Shown one piece after another: positions 24,912 through 37,312 of a stretch of 64,000 nt of DNA (its first letter is position 1; each line of letters opens with the position of its first letter). This DNA comes from Zychaea mexicana. Taxonomy: Eukaryota; Mucoromycota; Mucoromycetes; Mucorales; Lichtheimiaceae. The position numbers were made by a program, and so were the translations under genes. The stretch spans positions 1-64,000 of the forward strand of contig NW_026516688.1 of the NCBI RefSeq assembly GCF_025766255.1, given 5' to 3'. A model generated the notes under the pieces. It was not told the origin of the DNA, searched no databases, and saw only the letters and a list, made by a program, of their open reading frames with translations.

Positions 24912-27291
24912 ATGGTGCTGCCAGTCACGAGTGCCAACAATGTCAAAGTATATACTGTTTCAGGTGGTTTAGGATCTCGAACTATTCCTGATTGGATCGT
25001 ACGCAAGAACCGAAAACAATTAAGAAAAGATCACGGTATGTGGTGGGAGTGAGGGGGAGGAAAACCATAGATACATGCAACTCTAGATATCACCAATTTC
25101 TGGTTTTTTTGTGTAGTACATTAGAGAAAAGAACACTCACCTTTTTTTTGCTACTATCTTTTTATATATAGAGTTTCAAAGTCGTATCGAACTTATTCAG
25201 GATTTCGAATTTCCTGAAGCGTCCAATCGTATCAAAGTCACTCGGGACGGTAACTATGCCATTGCTACAGGCACCTATAAACCACAAATGCGAGTATATG
25301 ATTTTGCCGAAGTGTCCATGAAGTTCGAACGTCATTGTGACCATGAAAACGTTAATTTTGAGGTAACAAGAATAAGTGTTTTATGCATAATGAATAACGA
25401 GAGGATGGAATATAAAGGAGAATAAAAAAACCAACGACTTCTTTTTTTTTAATTGTTTTGTAGATCTTGTCAGACGATTGGACAAAAACGGTGCATTTGC
25501 AAAACGATCGTTGGGTCGAGTTTCACACACAGAGCGGCATTCACTATAAAACTCGTATTCCAAAGTACGGTCGTGATTTGGCATACCACTACCCTTCGTG
25601 CGACTTGCTTGTGGGCGCCTCAAGCCCTGAAGTCTATCGACTGAATTTGGACCAGGGCCGATTTTCCACCTCGATCCAAACCGACGCCACCGAAGGTGTC
25701 AATTGTGCCGAGATCAATCCAGCACACCAGTTATTTGGTTTTGGTACCGGCAACGGTACGATTGAATTATGGGATCCACGATCGCGCGCACGTGTTGGCT
25801 TATTGTCAGATATGCCCGTTCCAGCAACGTTTGGACAAGAAGCACCTACACAAGTATCAGCGCTCAAGTTCCGAAGCGATGGTTTGACTATGGCAGCTGG
25901 TACCTCTACCGGCCATACGTTGTTGTTTGATTTGCGTGCCAGTGTGCCATACTTGGTCAAGGATCATCAGTACGGCTTACCTATCAAGTCAATCAATTTC
26001 CACGAAGGCACCGAAGCGAGCCGCATGGTTGTTTCGGACAACAAGATTATCAAGATCTGGGATCGTCAATCGGGCAAACATTTCACATCCATCGAACCTG
26101 AAACTGACATTAACGATGTATGCGTGGTCGAGAACAGCGGTTTGTTGTTCACGGCTCAAGAGGGTATCCAAATGGGCGCTTACTATATTCCACAACTGGG
26201 CCCTGCACCACGCTTTGCTTCGTTCTTGGATAACATTACTGAAGAGATGGAGGAACGCCCAACGCAGGATGTCTACGATCAGTACAAGTTTATCACACGC
26301 AAGGAGTTGACAGCATTGAATTTGGAACACTTGATGGGCACCAATGTACTCAAGGCGTACATGCACGGTTTCTTTATCGATCTGCGATTGTATGAAAAGG
26401 CCCGTCTGATTGCCAATCCATTTGCTTACGACGACTACAAGGAACGTACCGTGCGCGAAAAAATGGAAAAGGACCGCGAGTCGCGTATTCGTGTCAACAA
26501 CAAGCTGCCTGCTGTCAACAAGAATTTGGCCAAGAAGTTTTTGGATGAAAAGAACAACAAGAATAATAAGAAGAAGGGCGGATCAGAAGTGCTTGCAGAT
26601 GACCGTTTCAAGGATCTGTTTAGCAACCCTGACTTCCAAGTCGATGAGGCGTCCAAGGAGTATCAATTATTACATCCAGCACAAATTGTAAGTTTCTTTC
26701 ATCTATTTTTTTTGCAATTTCACCCGCCAGTTTATGCTTAACATTTTCTGTTTTTAGAAAAAGCGACGCGTGGAACGATCGGATGATGAAGAGTCTGAAG
26801 GAGAGGACGAGGATACACAAGAGGGAGGAGAGGAAGGCGACGAAGACTCTGATCGCAACTCACTTATTGACAGTGAAAGTGGAGGCGACAGTGACAGCGA
26901 CGATGATCTTGTTTCCAAGATTCGCAAGGAACGCGGGTTGCATATTCGTGAAAAGAAAAAGGCACGCATGTCGATACGATCGGACGTGGCTGCGGCGTCA
27001 TCGAGAGGCTTTCGAGGAGCAGACTATAAACGTAAACCCGAAATGCGCATGGGATCTGAAGGCGGTCGCATGTCCAACAGGAACGATTCTAGAAAGTCGT
27101 TTGGTGCACGTGTCAACGCAGAGGATACTCGACGACGGACACAAGGAAACCAGCGTGTATCACGGACAGCCATGGGTGGTATGGAAATGTCATTCCAACC
27201 ACAAGCGCGTCGTGGACGTGGTGGTGGTGGCGGCGCTCGCGGTGGTAGAGGGCGTGGCCGTGGCCGTGGCCGTGGACGCGGGCGTCCTTAA
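24912..27291 (+). CDS. ENP2: ENP2/NOL10 ribosome-biogenesis WD40 protein
   Basis: Four exons with consistent phases (24912-25035, 25172-25362, 25464-26687, 26758-27291) give 690 aa, close to yeast Enp2 (~707) and human NOL10 (~688). The N-terminus (VKVYTVSGGLGSRTIPDWI), IELIQDFEFPEASNRIKVTR, GTYKPQMRVYDF and SDDWTKTVHLQNDRWVEFH are hallmark family sequences forming the WD40 propeller. NUC153-type motifs follow (DDRFKDLFSNPDFQVDEAS). The C-terminus is acidic (Asp/Glu/Ser) and then basic with RGG/GR repeats. It acts in the nucleolus in the small-subunit processome during early 18S rRNA processing. The start is fixed by homology of the first residues. Confidence 0.95.
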
Positions 27292-27524
27292 GAAAAAAAA
27301 CCGTTCTTTTATGTTTTCCGCCTTTCTTTCTTTTTCAATGTAGCATTAAATTCATTGTAATTTCTATTTTTTTCCTCTTTTTTTTGCATTGTCTATACCA
27401 CACTCACACACACACACACACACGCACGCACATTACACGCTTTTTTTTAATAATTTTTCTTTTAAACCGACTCAAAAATAAGCAAACTTCTTTCTCTTCC
27501 GCTTACAATTATTTTTTTTTTCAT

Positions 27525-28100
27525 ATGGATTTTCAAGCTCAAGTATGTAAAAAAATGACAAACAAAACTGGCATTGCATATTTAACGCCACCGCCAAATT
27601 AGCTCGACAATATAGAGGCAAAGACAGATCCAAAGAACTGGCCACTTATTCGTCAAGTTTATCTCGATCTTGTACTTGGTAACTGAATTCTTTATATTTT
27701 GTGTGGTATACAAAATGATTCAAGAAAGGTGTATAAACTTGTTTATTAGCAAAAATGTGGAAGATAGTCGAGCCAATACCCATCGCTGCTCTTGAGAATA
27801 CTGTGGTGTTTGCTGCGCATGAGCCCGATACACCGGTAAAGTCAATTCTAAAGAGTATGCTACCATCTTGCTACTTGTCCTAACTTGTAAATACTAAATG
27901 AATGATAGTCGAATGAACGCCTTGTAATCCTACCCATCTACCAAGAAACATCTTTATCCAGTGCACGGTACAGAACTGCTTTGTTATACGTCTTTGCTTC
28001 TTTTGATGATATTCATACCGCCACTTGTATTTAAATAGCATTTCAGAATTATTCAACACGCTTGCTGCAGCTGATTTGACCAACGATGGCGATCAACTCA
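27525..28100 (+). CDS. unrecognised small multi-exon gene (partial model)
   Basis: Three short exons join with coherent phases: 27525-27542 (MDFQAQ), 27603-27678 and 27750-27835. They read LDNIEAKTDPKNWPLIRQ, VYLDLVLG, AKMWKIVEPIPIAALEN and TVVFAAHEPDTP. Donors GTATGT, GTAACT and GTAAAG are good. A further coding-like stretch near 28040-28100 (NTLAAADLTNDGDQL) may be the next exon, but its phase is unresolved and no stop is placed. It lies between ENP2 and a convergent minus-strand gene. I do not recognise the protein. A short acidic cytosolic protein or a decaying copy of a longer gene are both possible. Confidence 0.35.
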
Positions 28101-28313
28101 GGTAGAGCAATATCTCTTTTTTTTTAGCTGTTTTCGTATACGAAAACTAACTCGAAAATAAGAAAAATCACATTAGCAATCCACTCTCCCGATTCCACTC
28201 TTGTCTATTACCACATATACAAAGGCTTTAATAGTAAAAATAAATAAACAAGTAAATGCTAACAATAGTTACAGAAGAGCAAGTTGAAAGTAGTAGGAAT
28301 CGGATCATCACCA

Positions 28314-29180
28314 CTACAATAGACGACCTGTGCGTCGTACAGTTTTGACCAATGCAATACTACTCACGACAAACACCAAACTATCCAAAGACCCCACTTC
28401 TTGTAACGCACGCAAAGAATATTTCGAGTTCGTCCAGTAGGCCCGACCATGAGCCCATGTTTGACCGAGCGACGCCAGCGTCAGAATCAATAAAGCAGAT
28501 CGTTCAGCTCGAATATGCCGTTCTTTGAGCGCCAAAGCCGCCAACAAGCCGAGTGCGGCATGCATCGCACCCACTGCTCTCAATGCATCGGTCGCCAAGT
28601 TGGCTGCCGCCAAAACAGGTCGATGTGCTTGTTGGCTTTGTTGTTGTTGGATAATGGGCACTTTGATATATCGATTCACTAAAAGCCATGGTTCGGCTAT
28701 AAGCGAGCGCGCAGCAGCGGCATGGTATATAATGTTGAGAATTAAAGGTAGATTGTTGTCTTTGAATACAATGTGCGTGATCTTGGCCAGGAAGGATTTG
28801 AAAGTGTTCCACAAGTACGTCGAGCGAGAAGATGGCACAGGTGGTTGTGCTGGAGGAATTGGCAAAGGATCTTTAACGTCGCTGCTGCTGCTGCTGGTGT
28901 TTTTTGGGTCGATACTACTTTCGGCAAGGTCGTTGACGCCGTTTGTGGGTGGTAACGAATGGAACGATTGTGTAGTTGACGGAGGTACAGATAACGGAGT
29001 CGCAGCTTGTGGAATGCTGGTAGTTGAAGATGATGGTTCAACCACCAGGGACCGTGGTGATGGAGGTGATGGAAGCGAAGGAATGCTGCTGCCGGGTTCA
29101 CTGTTGGTGGTCGTATGTTGGCTGTCCGTAACGCTGCGCGAAATAATCGACGCAGATGACATGTCAAGCGAATCGCCCAT
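28314..29180 (-). CDS. multi-pass membrane protein of unknown function
   Basis: A single exon encodes 288 aa. Residues 1-125 are Ser/Pro/Thr-rich and probably disordered and cytosolic. The C-terminal half has hydrophobic segments at about LPLILNIIYHAAAA, GAMHAALGLLAALAL, SALLILTLASLGQTWA and SLDSLVFVVSSIALV, so roughly four membrane spans. It ends in a basic tail (KTVRRTGRLL). The first ATG follows a stop-rich leader and starts MGDSLDMSS. I do not recognise the family. Antisense ORFs on the plus strand, including 28525-29265, are shadows. Short CA/GT repeats sit just upstream of the start. Confidence 0.6.
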   Translation of the reverse strand: MGDSLDMSSASIISRSVTDSQHTTTNSEPGSSIPSLPSPPSPRSLVVEPSSSTTSIPQAATPLSVPPSTTQSFHSLPPTNGVNDLAESSIDPKNTSSSSSDVKDPLPIPPAQPPVPSSRSTYLWNTFKSFLAKITHIVFKDNNLPLILNIIYHAAAARSLIAEPWLLVNRYIKVPIIQQQQSQQAHRPVLAAANLATDALRAVGAMHAALGLLAALALKERHIRAERSALLILTLASLGQTWAHGRAYWTNSKYSLRALQEVGSLDSLVFVVSSIALVKTVRRTGRLL

Positions 29181-30410
29181 TTTGTTAATTGAAGTGTTTG
29201 TGCTTTTTTTTTGTTTGTTAAAGAAGAGAGACTGTGTGCGTGTGTGCGTGTGTGCGTGTGTGTAATATACAATAGAGAAAATAGGTAGGATACAACAATT
29301 TTCACATGCTTTGTAATCGAATCCTGAAACCGGCTGTTTTGTCGTTTGTCATACTCTCACCTTAATGCATTATTGTTATACAATTTTTGTCAATGTCGAT
29401 CGTTCTTACGAGCAAAGATGTCTATAACTACCAAACGTAGTAAGGTACGCTTCATTTGTTCGCGTATATGCAAAAACCAGTTTATTGTATCTCGCCTGTA
29501 TAAAGCACCTTAAGAAGACAACGCAGCATTGACTACAGTAGGACGAAGAAAAAGCTGTTTAAGTCTAGGTAATAACTTGATGGTAGCAATTATTGAAAGC
29601 GATTTATATGATGTGGGTCTGAGAAAATGTTATGTATATACAGGTGTAAAGACCTTTGCAGGAAGGAATGGGTGCCATGATATCCTCGTCATGTTGCTAC
29701 TTGAGGGTGTCAACAATGAACCATTGCTTTATCTGTCAATACCAAGTTGCCGCACCCGCTCCATTCTCTTTCACTACCGTGCAAATGTTCAAGGGGAACA
29801 TCCAATAAAATGCCAAGTAAGGCTTACTCCCGGTGAATTCTGTTACTTCATGCATATTCAATCCGAATTTAAGGTCGCGTGACCCGATGATGATCATTTG
29901 ATCTGACGGATACCTGCATAAACTGTATGAGACATGTGTTATGCACGCGTCAATGGAGGGGAGGGATGGCCAACCACGGCTATATTGGATAGGCTGTGGT
30001 ATATTTTTAATAGTAACTGAAACGAAAGGAAAGTTGTGCAATTATTTGTCGTGCAATTGGGGAATAATAGTCTTCATAAACAAAGAAATGCAAAAAGAAT
30101 AAAGGAAAAAATTGAGCGTTGTGTGTATATGTAAGGTATATGATGAATGTGCTGTGCGTGGCAAGTGGTGTTGTTGTTGTGCCGTGTAGGCTGAATGGGG
30201 CATAACAATATGATGAAATATAGTAATAACAAAAGGTATAAGAAGATGGGAATAATATATAGTGGATATGTATGTTATATACAACAACACGAAAAGAGAA
30301 TAAGGGTACTATACATAGCATATAAATAAAGTGCGCTGACAACTAACGTTGCGGTGAAAAGCCTGTTGTTCATAAAAAGAAGGTATTAGCCAATGCTGAT
30401 CCTCGGTTTA
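29181..30410. other. intergenic, no gene recognised
   Basis: The left part holds the upstream region of the membrane-protein gene, with a (GTGTGC)n tract at about 29236-29262. The right part is the probable 3' UTR of the Sel1-repeat gene. The ORFs at 29529-29882 and 30007-30342 have no motif and look spurious. Confidence 0.4.
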
Positions 30411-33400
30411 CTATGTTCTTACAACCCATTGCGTGTACGTACCATGTTGGGCAGCCAGTTTGAATAGGTCTTGAGCCTTTCCTGGATCGACGGGGACAAC
30501 GTTATCCCATCCATGCTGATAGAACTCGGCCAATCGATACAAGGCCTCGCCCACATACGTTTCAGCTTCGTCGTCGTCTTCGTCTTGGTCGTAATGGGAC
30601 ACGACTCGGCCATACCACTCGAACGCCTTGACAGCGTCGCGGGGCAAACCGAGTCCTTGTGCATAACAATGGGCAACATGAAGGAAAGTCTTGGGTTCAT
30701 TACTGTGCTGAGCCAAATGAAGCAATACAGCAGCTGCCTCGGCCGGCCGGGCAGGTACATTGGCCCATCCATACAGTTCATAGAGGGCACACATCAGTGT
30801 GGCAGAAGTTTCATGTGGAGCATGCGCATGGGCAGCCTTGAATAAGTGATAGGCTTCGTGTTGGGTATCTGAAGTGGTATGTAATAAGCGAGCCAATGCC
30901 AATTCGGCAAGCCACCATCCTTTGTGCGTGTCAACTGCAGTTTGGAACCATTCGCGGGCTAGATCCAGATTGGGTGGGACGTGGATGCCGTGTTCGTAAT
31001 AGGTGCCAATAAACAACGTCGCTGTCTTATCCTTTTGTGCTGCGGCTCGACAGAAATAGTCATACGCTCGTTCAAAGTCTTGATTTACGTGTGCAGGTTT
31101 TCCTGAATGATACAGTTTGCCTAATTCGCATTGCGCTTCAGCTGATCCTAGTTGCGCTGCGCGCTCCAGCCATTCGAGGCCTTCGATCGTAGTACTAGCA
31201 GTGGTAGCAGTAATGTTGTTGATTAGCTGCTCATTGTTGTCGTTGTGATCGTCGTCTGTAAACAATAACAATTGTGCTATTTGGACCATGGCGTCTCGGT
31301 CGTCTTGTTCCGCCGCCTTTCGAAAATGGTTGATGGCCGTGGGCATATCAGGCTGTAAGAGGAATGTCTTGTTGTCAGCATCATCAGCGGAACGGATACC
31401 GTGGACGTGGTAGAGGCCAATGTAGTAGTGTGCGCGGGGATGGTTGCGTGAATCGCAGGCGAATCGGTACCACTGTAAAGCCTCTAGATCTTTGTTTTGA
31501 TCGTCTTGTTGTGAAGGGACGCGGCCCTGTGCATGCATCTGGCCGATACGGAACATGGCCTCAGCGTCTTGCGTTTTTTCAGCCGAACGTAGGTACCACT
31601 CTAACGCACAACGGTCGTCTTGTGCAGTTCCAAGTCCAAGCTCATGACATTGGCCCAAGGAGTTGTATGCATCTACACAGTTGTCATCTTGTGCGCATGA
31701 CAATAGTTCCTGATTTGAAAATAATAATATTTGTCAATTTTGGCACTGAAAAAAAAAGCTTTGCTAAAACAAGTTTTACCTGGTATCCAGCTTCAGGATC
31801 AGCTGTGATGCCTCCAAGACCAGCGATCCTATAGCGAGCACGCATGACACGCGACAAGGCATGATTTTGTAGGGCTGCACGTTCGTACATATCCAAAGCC
31901 GCGGCAAATTGTTGCTGGGAATGCCAGGACTGTGCTGCCAAGAACATGGCTTCAACGTGTCCCATATTGGCCGCTTGTTCAAAACAACGAATGGCTAATT
32001 CTTGCTGTGCTTGGCGTTTCTGTAATAAGATTTCGGCATTCTGGACAAGAGTGTCGTCATCACAACAGTCTTGGCCGTTGCTGTTACTGCTTTGTAGATG
32101 GACATCTTGTAATGCGCATTTCTGGTGATATTTGCCGAGAATGACGAGCGAATCGGGATCGCCCGAGCGCACTGCGCCTTCTAGCAAAGAAATTGCCCTG
32201 TCGACAGTGTTAAAATTGCCTGCTTCGTTGTTGTTGTTGCTGCTGCTGCTGCTAAGAACCATCTCATCGTTCAATGCTGCTGCTGCATCGTCTTCTGTAG
32301 GCAAACAGTCCATAGATGTTGGCGAGGATGGTAAGGAGGATGTTGAGGATGATGTCCGTAGCAAGAGTTTGGCAAGGGATCGCATCGATGGAACATGGCC
32401 TTGTTTGATCGACTTTTGCCACCATGCTATAGCAACATCCTGGTCTCCGTTTTCAAGCGCCATCTGGCCTAGCGCCCAACTACTTGCAGGATACTTTGTC
32501 GCAGATCGAGTAAACCAAACAACCGCTTCACCAAGGTTGATAGGGACATTGTAGAGCCCGCGCCAATACGCCATGCCCATATTGTATTCCCCTTCAGGAT
32601 GGTGTTCATCTGCACTGGCTTGATAGTACTTGAATGCCGCCATGGGGTCAGGTTCGGTGCCTTGGCCGTGTTCGTACATGTAGGCTACGCGTACCATGGC
32701 ATCCACCATATCGGTCTTGTGGGCCGCAGCCAAGTAGTATTCAAACGCCTTTTCCATGTCCACACTGGAGCCGTTGCCTTGGTAATAGCAGTTGGCAAGC
32801 CAAAAGAAGCATGGTGGGAATTCATCCTGGGTAGCTAGGAGATACAGAAGCTGGAATGCGGTTTCCTTGGTGACGCCATCTAGGTTGTTAATGGCGATGG
32901 GGGAATTGGAAGGGTCGTAGTAATAGCCGAGCGTGTAGCGGGCGAGCATAAGCTTGGAGTATTTTCCGGCAGACATTTCAGCCAAGCCGCTGTCCTCTGC
33001 TGCAAACTTGTACTGAGCAAATGCTTCTTCATACCGTGCTAGTTCTTGGTATACACGAGCTGCGGCATAATGTGCACTGAATGACAATATCAATGGTGTT
33101 AGGTAATGTTATGCAATCGAACTTGTGCACTATCTTCTTCTAGAGGACACAACAAAGATATAGAAACTCACGTGGAAGCGCCGAGTTTGACTGCCTGGTG
33201 GTATAATTCGAGCGCCTTTTCAACATTGCGTTCAATACCCCCAAGACCATTCTGGTAATAGCTGCCAAGGAGCAGTGTAGCACGCGGATCATGCTGCGCT
33301 GCTGCTTTCTGCAAGAGGACAAAGGCTTGCTCATAGCACTGTGTGACGCCGAGACCCGAGTCGTACAACATGCCCAATTCGCGCTGTGCAGCAGCATCAC

Positions 33401-36278
33401 CGAGTGCGGCCGCTTTCTTGTACCAGTAGACCATTAATTCACGCTGTTCTTGCTGAGCATTCATTTGCTGTCGGATTGAGCGGACGTCGTTGTTGTTATT
33501 CGTTGTAGATATAGGCGCAGCATGTGGACCAGCAGCCATACGGCATAGAATAGCGAGTGATGTCATGGCAGGCACATAGCCTTTACGTGCAGCCTTTTCA
33601 AAGCAGGTTCGCGCACGTCGAAGATCGACGGGAATGCCGCCGAGTCCTTTGGCAAAGTAGAGTCCCAAGCTGTACAAGGCGATCTTGTGCCCCTTGCGCC
33701 CCGCTTTTTCGTACCAAGGGAATGCAGCTGCGCGATCACGTTCGACGCCTTGTCCGTTGGATAGCATCAAGGCGATCTAATGTAATTGATAAACCACGGG
33801 TCGTTTTGGTCAGACTCGATTTAAATATAAAAAAGGGTGCAGGTTTTCTTATTACCTGGAATTCACCGTCGGTGTCACCAGCTTCGGCTGCGCGTTTGTA
33901 ATAGACAAACGCTTTTGCAGTGTCGGGCAAACAAATATTCGGGATACCTTCTTCATGGCAAGCAGCCAGCCAATAGAGCGCACCGCCTTCATTCGGATTC
34001 TGCTCAATGAGCGTGTGCAGCATCTGAAACGCTGTGGCTGGGTCCTTTGTCACACCAGCCCAACCATGTAGATGATAGCGAGCCACCATCAGCATCGCCT
34101 TGCGCCCCGCCACGGCTGCAGGCGTGTCACCGACCAGATCATTGGTGATGTGGCTTGCTGCGCGCATAAACCATTCATAGGCATCGCGCTGTCGATCCAT
34201 TCTCAACAGTAACTGCGCCAAGACCAGCTGTGCGGCAGACTGGAACGGTCCGGGGATGCGGACAGCTTTACGGTAATGGTCCATGGCTAGATCCAGATTG
34301 GCTTGAACGCCGCCGGTGCCGGTTTCGTGGCATGAGCCGACCAAGCAAAGTGCGCGCACATCGCCCTGGCAGGCTGCGCGTCGGAACCAGATCAGTGCGG
34401 ACTTTTCGTCTTTGCGGCCCGTCAGGCCTTGTGCAAGCATCAGGCCTATGATGCGTTGGGCAGGCGCAAACCCAGCGCGCGCAGAGCGTGCGAGGTAGCG
34501 GCCGGCTTCTTTAAAATCTTGTGGTAAGCCCATGGTGCCCAGACGGTAATTGAGTCCAACCAGGTACTGAGCTCGGGCATCGTCGGCAGTGATGGCGGCA
34601 GTTTTGTAGTAGTTCATAGCTTGTTCAGGGCTGCATGGAACGCCTTGACCGTTCTCGTACATGATTCCGAGCTTGAGTAGTCCGCGTGCATTGTCCTGTT
34701 TTTTACGTGTGTCTGCTGTTAGCAAGGCTGCTGCTATTGCTGTTGTTTGGATGGGTTCGCGATAAGCAAGATAATTCTTACCAGTTGTGCGGCACGCTCA
34801 AGCCATGCTTTGCCTTCGTCGTACAATTGCTGTTGGTCGACCAATAAAATTCCCAAGGCAGCTTGTGCATCTGAAAAATCTTGGTTAGCGCTTGCCAAAA
34901 AGTACGTTTTGGCTGTTTCCACGTTTTTCTCGACGCCAATGCCTTGCTCATAATAGACGCCCGAGATGTATTGGCCGTACCTGTTGAAAATAAGGCGGGG
35001 GGTGAGTTGCATGAAATTATATTTTTAAGTTTCCGATGACCGCAGTTCCCACGTTACGCACACAGAAACACAAAGCGCATAAAACAAGAAATTCGTTGCT
35101 TACTTGTTTCCATTCTTGGCACTGGACTCAAACCATGCCAGCGCCGAGGCGTCGTCTTCCATCACGCCTTGACCTTTGGCATACATCTCACCCAGTCGGT
35201 ACTGTGCAAATCCGATAACGGGCTCGTTGGGCATGTCCAGCGCGGCGGCGGCCTTGTACCACCGGATGGCTTCCTTCTCGAGTCTGCGGGTCTTGTCTTC
35301 TTCGCGATAATAGTCGGCCAGAGGGTAGTACGCTTCCCAACAGCCGAACTCTGCCAGTTGCTTCAGCTGGTTCAATCCAAGCGTAGGGTTTGGAGGGATG
35401 CCCCAACCATCAAGCATGCACCGGGCGACCCAGACCATGGCGGCCGGATCATTGGTCTTTGCGCTCCAGGTCTGTGCGGCCTTGTAGAACTCGGCACGAT
35501 CGTCGGATGTACGAGTGGCTGCCGCAGCTTCGTCCAGAAAATGTCGGTCGTGTTGCTGCTGTTGCTGCTGCTGCTCAAGACGGTCAAGAATTTCGTCGGC
35601 CTTGTGTGCAGCTTGCTGGACCGGCTGTTTTCGAGGCTGGAGCTGTAGCGGCGGGACGAGCATGATGGTCTTGTCATGGCTCAGGAAGAGAGAACGGCGA
35701 GAGATGGTGGAAGAAAAGTCGGTGGCAGTGGTGATGGAGGAGGAACTTGCAGGGTCAATTTGTGAAAAGAGCCCGCCGGATGACCAGCACACGCTCACGT
35801 TGCTTTCATCGGTTGAGGATGCAAACGAGTGCGGTCGCCTGTGCTTCCACGGTGACGGGGACCGTCGACGCACCATTGCGGCTGTTGCTGCGTACTCGCT
35901 GCTTCGTCGCCTTGGGTACAGGTGCTGTCCGAGTGACGCCGGATCCTCTTGCTTTTCGACAAGCGTAGTGACGACGGTGTCCGGCCGTTGTGGTGATAAC
36001 GACGATGATGATGGTGGTGGTGGTGGCTGCTCTTGCTGTGGCGATAAGACGGGCGATGATGATGTGAGAATGCTATTGCTGCTGGAACTATTGCTGCTGC
36101 TGTGGATGGTATGCTCGCATTCGTTGCTGACGGTGACGAGGTCTTGTGAATCATGATGGTGACTGAGGGTGTTGAGACGGCGGGATAGCCGCTTGAGTGT
36201 TCTTCTACTGCTTAACGATCCGGTGGATGATCGAATGCTGTGTCGTGTGCTGCTGGGTCTGCTGTGTTGGCTCCCCAT
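30411..36278 (-). CDS. giant Sel1-like repeat protein
   Basis: Six exons with agreeing phases (36278-35104, 34980-34782, 34695-33856, 33776-33172, 33076-31780, 31709-30411) give 1804 aa. Residues 1-250 are Ser-rich and low-complexity, with basic and poly-Gln parts. MGSQHS at the start fits an N-myristoylation site. The rest is a long array of Sel1-like (TPR-related) ~36-residue repeats with A..LG..Y..G.GV..D...A..WY..AA.QG patterns, for example MYAKGQGVMEDDASALAWFE, YYEQGIGVEKNVETAKTYF and LYDSGLGVTQCYEQAFVLLQ. Poly-Ser/Asn loops interrupt it. Such proteins scaffold complexes; yeast Skt5/Chs4, which activates chitin synthase, is a Sel1-repeat example. No prenylation CaaX box is present, so a Chs4 role is not supported. 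It is much longer than usual family members. Confidence 0.88.
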
Positions 36279-37277
36279 TGCTTGCTGTTTGTCTTGTTTT
36301 CTTTTTGTGAATTGCGAGGAGAGAAAGAAAACCCACTACCTAAGAGCCCCCTTTTGTCTGTTATAAATCTCTATCCGTATTTCGTTTGATATGTAATAAA
36401 AATACAGCAGTAATGAGAAAAAGAAGACGATGAAGAAGAGAAAGAAGAGGGGAACAAGTTCAGCACGAGCGTGGCGTTAAAAAAGAGAAGCGAAAACGCC
36501 ATGGTTGTTTTCGCGCGCGCGAAAAACACACACACAAAAATTGACAATGCCCATTTTTGGATATTGAAAAACATGGTCAAATGCGGTAAAGCTTGTGTGT
36601 CCTTACCCTCCCCCCTCCTCCCCCACCTCTCCTCCCACCCTTTCTACTACTAGATACTCACCCCTCACCATTATGCTTTGCACTCCAGATGCTTTGACAT
36701 GGACCGGGACTGAAATAAAAAAAAAAAGTGGCACCTTGATCAGAAATGTAACACGCACTACGGCTCATGGTCGTGGTCTAGTAGTATGTCTACACGTTTA
36801 AAGAGCCATCGTAGCTGTGTTATTATAGGGACGATAGCAATTACGATGCTGGAATGCAGGTTTGCCTTTTTTTTGCCAAATGAGGAGCAGCTTTTCCTTA
36901 ACACAGTGGCGTGTTGGGCGTTTGCTTTTCCTTCCTTCCATGCCACAATAACGAAACATTTCACAAGGCGCATAAGCGCATTCCCAAAACACGATGCAGT
37001 ACCACACACTTATTACTGCAAAAAGCAATGTGTAACCCAAAGGACAAATAATAACGTACGTCCATGCACGTATTCTTGTCAAGAAGAAGTAGTAGAAGAA
37101 GAAAGAGGGGCGTCATCACACCGGCAGTATGATAGTATACACAGTAGATCGATCGTATTAACCAGTGCAAGGAAGAACAGCCATTGTTGTCACAAACACC
37201 CAAGACAAGCCTTCCCACCTCCGTGGCCTCGTTTCAAACTGCGAGATGCGTGGTATTTAAGATTGAGTAGAGTGTTT

Positions 37278-37312
<35 letters not shown>

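Noticed and set aside
28525..29265. 246-codon plus-strand ORF
   Set aside because: It is antisense to the membrane-protein gene, whose strand has better composition and membrane segments. The antisense product is a shadow.
35515..36156. 213-codon plus-strand Cys/Ser-rich ORF
   Set aside because: It is antisense to the low-complexity N-terminus of the Sel1-repeat gene, where CTG repeats keep several frames open.
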